Assembly: GCA_050014835.1 (NCBI GenBank) | Contig: JBEKCO010000010.1 | Coordinates: forward strand, 1 to 64,000 | Direction of reading: 5' to 3' | Length of the DNA stretch: 64,000 nt | Origin: Bog-793 sp050014835 | GTDB lineage: Bacteria > Actinomycetota > Acidimicrobiia > Acidimicrobiales > Bog-793 | Shown: positions 60,861 to 64,000 of the stretch, piece by piece | Layout of the letters: every line of letters begins with the position of its first letter | How positions within the stretch are numbered: position 1 is the first letter of the stretch | Notes under the pieces: generated by a model | Told to the model about the DNA's origin: nothing | Databases searched by the model: none | The model's input: the letters and a program-made list of their open reading frames with translations, nothing else | Translations under genes and position numbers: made by a program

Positions 60861-60913
60861 TCTAAGCGTGCGGCCCGCCCGTCGGTGGACTCCGACGCGC
60901 GCGGCGCGATCGG

Positions 60914-60919
60914 TAGTGT
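60914..60919 (+). promoter_or_regulatory. Leaderless -10 box for GNAT gene
   Basis: TAGTGT followed by 7 nt and GTG at 60927; no Shine-Dalgarno. Confidence 0.4.
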
Positions 60920-60926
60920 CGTCGGC

Positions 60927-61412
60927 GTGGAAATCCGCACGGCGCGCGTCGCTGACGCCGAGGCGATCCGTTCCATCTACAACACCGAGGTCGCCGGGTC
61001 GACGGTCACGTTCGACCTCGTCGAACGGAGCGTCGCCGAGCACGGCGAATGGATGGCGCAGCACTCCGGCGTATACCCGCTCGTCGTCGCCGAGGTCGAC
61101 TCGAGCGTCGTCGGCTTCGGCTCCCTCTCGCCCTACCGGCCCCGCCCGGCGTACTCGACGACCGTCGAGGACTCCGTCTACGTCGCGAAGGCCTTCCGCG
61201 GCCGCGGGGTCGGCAAGGCGCTCCTCTCGGAGCTCGTCGCCCGCGCCCGGACGCACGGTTTCCACTCGGTGATCGCGAGGATCGTCGGCGACCACGACGC
61301 CTCGATCGCGCTGCACCGGTCGTGCGGGTTCGAACTCGTCGGCACCGAGCGCGAGGTCGGGAGGAAGTTCGGCCGGTGGCTCGACGTCGACCTCATGCAA
61401 CTGCTCCTCTAG
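60927..61412 (+). CDS. GNAT N-acetyltransferase, phosphinothricin-acetyltransferase-like
   Basis: 161-aa acetyltransferase. It has the family-specific opening IRTARVADAEAIRSIYNTEV, TFDLVERSVAEHGEWM, motif A SVYVAKAFRGRGVGKALLSE, and ASIALHRSCGFELVGTEREV ending in WLDVDLMQLLL. Relatives (Pat/MnaT) N-acetylate phosphinothricin, methionine sulfone or sulfoximine. True substrate unknown. The chosen GTG at 60927 gives VEIRTARV; an in-frame GTG at 60885 is further upstream and lacks support. Ends 3 nt before the end of the leftward mptB-like gene. Confidence 0.85.
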   Translation: MEIRTARVADAEAIRSIYNTEVAGSTVTFDLVERSVAEHGEWMAQHSGVYPLVVAEVDSSVVGFGSLSPYRPRPAYSTTVEDSVYVAKAFRGRGVGKALLSELVARARTHGFHSVIARIVGDHDASIALHRSCGFELVGTEREVGRKFGRWLDVDLMQLLL

Positions 61413-61415
61413 GCG

Positions 61416-63122
61416 TTACGAGGAGCTGACCAACTCCCTCGGCGTCGGGCGGGCTCGCGGGTACTTCGGTCGCAGCAGGAACGCGCCGATGGCGACGAGT
61501 GCGGCACAGGCGAAGGCGACGAGGACGCTGTTGGCGGACTTGATCTCGTTGATGAACACGTGACCCCCGGTGAGCCCGAGGAAGCAGGCGACCGCCGACA
61601 CACCGATGATGACCTTGCGCGTCAGCCCGACGGCGACGGGGGCGAGGAAGACGAAGCTCCACGACAGGTACCAGAGCTGGACGACCGGGCCGAGGACGAC
61701 GACGGCGAACAGGCTCCAGCCGAGCGCCTGCAACGACCCGACCCGTTCCGAGTTCACGAGCAGCCAGAGCCCGATCAGCCCGGCGATGCAGGCCGCCGTT
61801 CCCCGGACGACGGTGAGGATCACGTGCACGTGGTGCCCGAAGCCGAGCACGGCGACGAGGTGACCGAGCACGAGCGCAATCCCCGTCGCCGGGTCGAGCC
61901 AGGACCGCACGGTGTCCGGTTCCGTCAGGCCCCCGATCCAACCCCACCCGAGGTTCGCCGCCTCGGAGATGCAGACCATCGTCCCGACGGCGATGAGCAA
62001 CGCCGTCACCACGGGCCGGACCCGTTCCCGGATACTGCGCCCCGGCCCGAGCCACTCCCATCCGATGTAGACGGCACCGATGAGCGCGGGGACCTTCACC
62101 GCCGCGGCGAGGCCGCAGATCACGATGCCGACGACGGGTCGGTGCCTCCGACAGAAGGCGTACCCGGCGGCGAGGAGACCGACCATGAGCGCGTCGTTGT
62201 GCGCCCCCCCGACGAGGTTGAGCAGAACGAGCGGGTTCAAGGCGGCGAGCACGAACGCCGTCGCGGGGTCCCGGCCGAACGACCGGGCGATCGACGGGAC
62301 GGCGACGGCGAACAGGATCACTCCGACGAGGGCGAGCAGGCGCAGACCGACGACGGAGAGCAGGAGGTCGTGGTGCGCGACCGTGACGATCCAGCCGTCG
62401 ACGACGAGGAAGAACGGGCCGTACGGAGAAGAGGAGTTGATCCAGAGCCGGTCGACGAGATGCGAGAACGGCGTCGCGCCGAGCACGCCCGTGCCATACA
62501 GGTACGGGTTGATCCCGTGCGACATCATCTCGCCCTGGGCGGCGTAGGCGTAGACGTCCTTGCTGAAAAGCGGCGCGACGACGAGCAGCGGAAGCACCCA
62601 GGCGACGAAGACCGGGGCGAGACGGATGACCGGGAAGCCCGGGTGTTCCGACGTCAGCTTGAAGATGTCGTACCAGGCGCGGATCAGCAGCACCATGCCG
62701 CCGTAGACGGCGACGACTCCGAGGAACAGCCACTGCCCGGGAGCCGGGGTGTAGCCCTGCACGAGCGCCGGGGCCGGGATCCCGAAGTACCAGGAATCGG
62801 GGAGCTTCGACGTGAACGGGGAGTTCGGCTGCGTCGCGCCGAGGAAGATGGCCGTCGTGGCGACGAAGCCCATGATCGCGGGGCGGGCGAGCGACCACCC
62901 GAGCTTCGTCTCCCCGGGCACGTAGGGCTCGACCGTCCGCGCCGGTCCACGCCAGCGGTCGAACTGGGAGTCGAGCCACCGCCAGGCCGCCCGCGCGCGC
63001 TCACGACCCGCGGGCCCGACGAGCGAGGTCACGAGTAGCTGGAGACGCAGGCGCAAACCTTTGGCCCGGTCCTCCTCGGATGGCGCGGTCGCGGTCTGCC
63101 GACCGAGTTGACCCGTCGACAC
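61416..63122 (-). CDS. MptB-like polyprenol-phosphomannose mannosyltransferase
   Basis: GT-C-type membrane enzyme (568 aa, about 13 helices). A basic cytosolic N-terminus (1-75) is followed by the first helix and the outer loop with PDSWYFGIPAPALVQGYTP. The key region FSKDVYAYAAQGEMMSHGIN and LWINSSSPYGPFFLVVDGWI with Asp/Glu residues matches actinobacterial MptB alpha-1,6-mannosyltransferases that build lipoglycan cores from polyprenyl-phosphomannose. The sugar and acceptor here are inferred. GTG start, 6 nt after TAGGCT. Convergent with the GNAT gene. Confidence 0.83.
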   Translation of the reverse strand: MSTGQLGRQTATAPSEEDRAKGLRLRLQLLVTSLVGPAGRERARAAWRWLDSQFDRWRGPARTVEPYVPGETKLGWSLARPAIMGFVATTAIFLGATQPNSPFTSKLPDSWYFGIPAPALVQGYTPAPGQWLFLGVVAVYGGMVLLIRAWYDIFKLTSEHPGFPVIRLAPVFVAWVLPLLVVAPLFSKDVYAYAAQGEMMSHGINPYLYGTGVLGATPFSHLVDRLWINSSSPYGPFFLVVDGWIVTVAHHDLLLSVVGLRLLALVGVILFAVAVPSIARSFGRDPATAFVLAALNPLVLLNLVGGAHNDALMVGLLAAGYAFCRRHRPVVGIVICGLAAAVKVPALIGAVYIGWEWLGPGRSIRERVRPVVTALLIAVGTMVCISEAANLGWGWIGGLTEPDTVRSWLDPATGIALVLGHLVAVLGFGHHVHVILTVVRGTAACIAGLIGLWLLVNSERVGSLQALGWSLFAVVVLGPVVQLWYLSWSFVFLAPVAVGLTRKVIIGVSAVACFLGLTGGHVFINEIKSANSVLVAFACAALVAIGAFLLRPKYPRARPTPRELVSSS

Positions 63123-63128
63123 TCCCGG

Positions 63129-63134
63129 AGCCTA
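63129..63134 (-). promoter_or_regulatory. Leaderless -10 box for mptB-like gene
   Basis: TAGGCT on the minus strand followed by 6 nt and GTG 63122. It lies in the 176-bp divergent gap towards the YfhO-like gene; no Shine-Dalgarno seen. Confidence 0.4.
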
Positions 63135-63298
63135 CCGACTCGTCCGGTGCCGATACAGGGGCCGGCCGACTAGGGCGGCGGTCGCCCGGCCAGACGCGCT
63201 GGGATACGGTTCCGGCGTGACGTCGCGAGCCCTCCGGTCAGCGCTCCGCCCGGTGCGGCCGGAGACTTGCTCGCCGCTCGGCGCCAGCTAAGACACCG

Positions 63299-64000
63299 GT
63301 GCGAGACACGCGCCTGACCCGCGGCGACTGGATCGCGCTCGCGATCCTCGTCGGGATCCCCCTCGTCGGCTTCTCCGTCCCCGCCGCGCTCGGCTACCCG
63401 TTGCTCACCGGCGATTCCGTCATCCAGAACTACCCGCTGCGGGTGCTCGCCGGCGAGATCATCCGCCACGGCCACCTTCCCGTCTACGACCCCTACGCCT
63501 GGGCAGGGACGCCGCTCCTCGCCTCGTCGAACGCCGGTTCCGCCTTCCCCGACATCTTTTTCTTCGCGATCTTCCCGCCGCTCGTCGCCTGGGTCGCCAC
63601 CGAGGTCGCCGCCTTCGGTGCCGCCGCGGTCGGGCTCTACACGTTCCTCCGCTTCAGCCGCCTCGGGCCGTTGTGCGCCGCGCTCGGCGGCGCGACGTTC
63701 GGGCTCGCCGGCTTCGTCACCTCGCAGGCCGTCCACCTCGACGTCGTCGAGACCGCGGCGTCGATCGCCTGGGTGCTCGTCGCCGTCGAGCGCATCGCCC
63801 GCGGGCCGGAACGGCACCGTCTGGCCTGGACGGCGTTGCTCGGCGCCGCGACCGCCGCGACGCTGCTCGCCGGGAGCCCCGAGGCGGGCGTCTACGCCGC
63901 CCTCGCGGCCGTGATCTACGCGGTCTCACTCGTCGTGCACTCGCCGAGGCGCGCTCGCACCGCCGCGCTGTACGCCCTCGGCGGTGTGGCGGGGGCGCTC
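63299..64000 (+). CDS. YfhO-like membrane protein, N-terminal part
   Basis: First 234 codons of a second YfhO-like protein, cut by the right edge. Signature outer loop: SVIQNYPLRVLAGEIIRHGH, then LPVYDPYAWAGTPLLASSNA, followed by helices with LSAALGGATFGL-like LCAALGGATFGLAGFVTSQA. This is the same architecture as the protein at 1878-4292 (there ...DQDVPWNTLDWQI, PLWDSYAGTGLPQLF). GTG at 63299 precedes VRDTRLTRGDW; TAAGAC is close upstream but 4 nt away, and no Shine-Dalgarno is clear, so the start is tentative. Divergent from the mptB-like gene. Confidence 0.78.
   Translation, partial: MRDTRLTRGDWIALAILVGIPLVGFSVPAALGYPLLTGDSVIQNYPLRVLAGEIIRHGHLPVYDPYAWAGTPLLASSNAGSAFPDIFFFAIFPPLVAWVATEVAAFGAAAVGLYTFLRFSRLGPLCAALGGATFGLAGFVTSQAVHLDVVETAASIAWVLVAVERIARGPERHRLAWTALLGAATAATLLAGSPEAGVYAALAAVIYAVSLVVHSPRRARTAALYALGGVAGAL

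Overview
The window is a GC-rich bacterial chromosome segment that looks actinobacterial. The signs are frequent GTG starts, dense 4-nt gene overlaps, a GuaB3-type IMP dehydrogenase relative, an MptB-like mannosyltransferase, a mycothiol-dependent-isomerase-family protein, zinc-type S4 and S14, a NusG with a long acidic N-terminus, an RpoC with an N-terminal coiled-coil insertion, and groESL under a CIRCE operator. The order of blocks fits a deep-branching class such as Acidimicrobiia, but that placement is an inference. No mobile element, CRISPR array, phage gene or rRNA was seen.

Layout. 1-6.3 kb: a TauE/SafE permease cut by the left edge, a divergent DeoR-type regulator, a large YfhO-like membrane protein, GuaB3 and a CoA-type Nudix hydrolase. 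6.3-8.3 kb: groES-groEL behind a promoter that abuts a perfect CIRCE. 8.3-19.8 kb: a leftward housekeeping block. It runs rplM-rpsI, glmM, glmS, acpS, nnr, alr, then udg-tsaE-tsaB-rimI-tsaD chained by 4-nt overlaps, then an MDMPI-fold protein. 20-26.4 kb: the most accessory part. It holds an unrecognised rightward gene, two related glycosyltransferase genes (one a two-domain fusion), a small helical protein, a methyltransferase that shares a module with that helical protein, and a short DUF5808-like gene.

26.5-60.8 kb: one continuous leftward translation and transcription super-cluster. In transcription order it is tRNA-Thr, tRNA-Met, rpmG, tRNA-Trp, secE, nusG, rplKA, rplJL, rpoBC, rpsL, rpsG, fusA, tuf, rpsJ, the full S10 and spc operons with secY-adk-map, infA, rpmJ, rpsM, rpsK, rpsD, rpoA, rplQ and truA. 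60.9-64 kb: a GNAT acetyltransferase, an MptB-like polyprenol-dependent mannosyltransferase and a second YfhO-like gene cut by the right edge.

Points that stand out: rpoC carries an apparent 29-bp deletion and frameshift that removes the KLIPAGTG region while the original downstream frame stays intact; infA has no ATG, GTG or TTG at its conserved N-terminus and appears to start at CTG behind a perfect AGGAGG; L22 ends in a histone-H1-like Lys/Ala/Pro tail; six genes share a TANNNT box 6-7 nt before the start codon, which suggests leaderless transcripts; and the glycosyltransferase/methyltransferase cluster looks like an uncharacterised surface-glycan module. Coordinates of refined starts come from reading frame, Shine-Dalgarno position and family lengths; no database search was possible.
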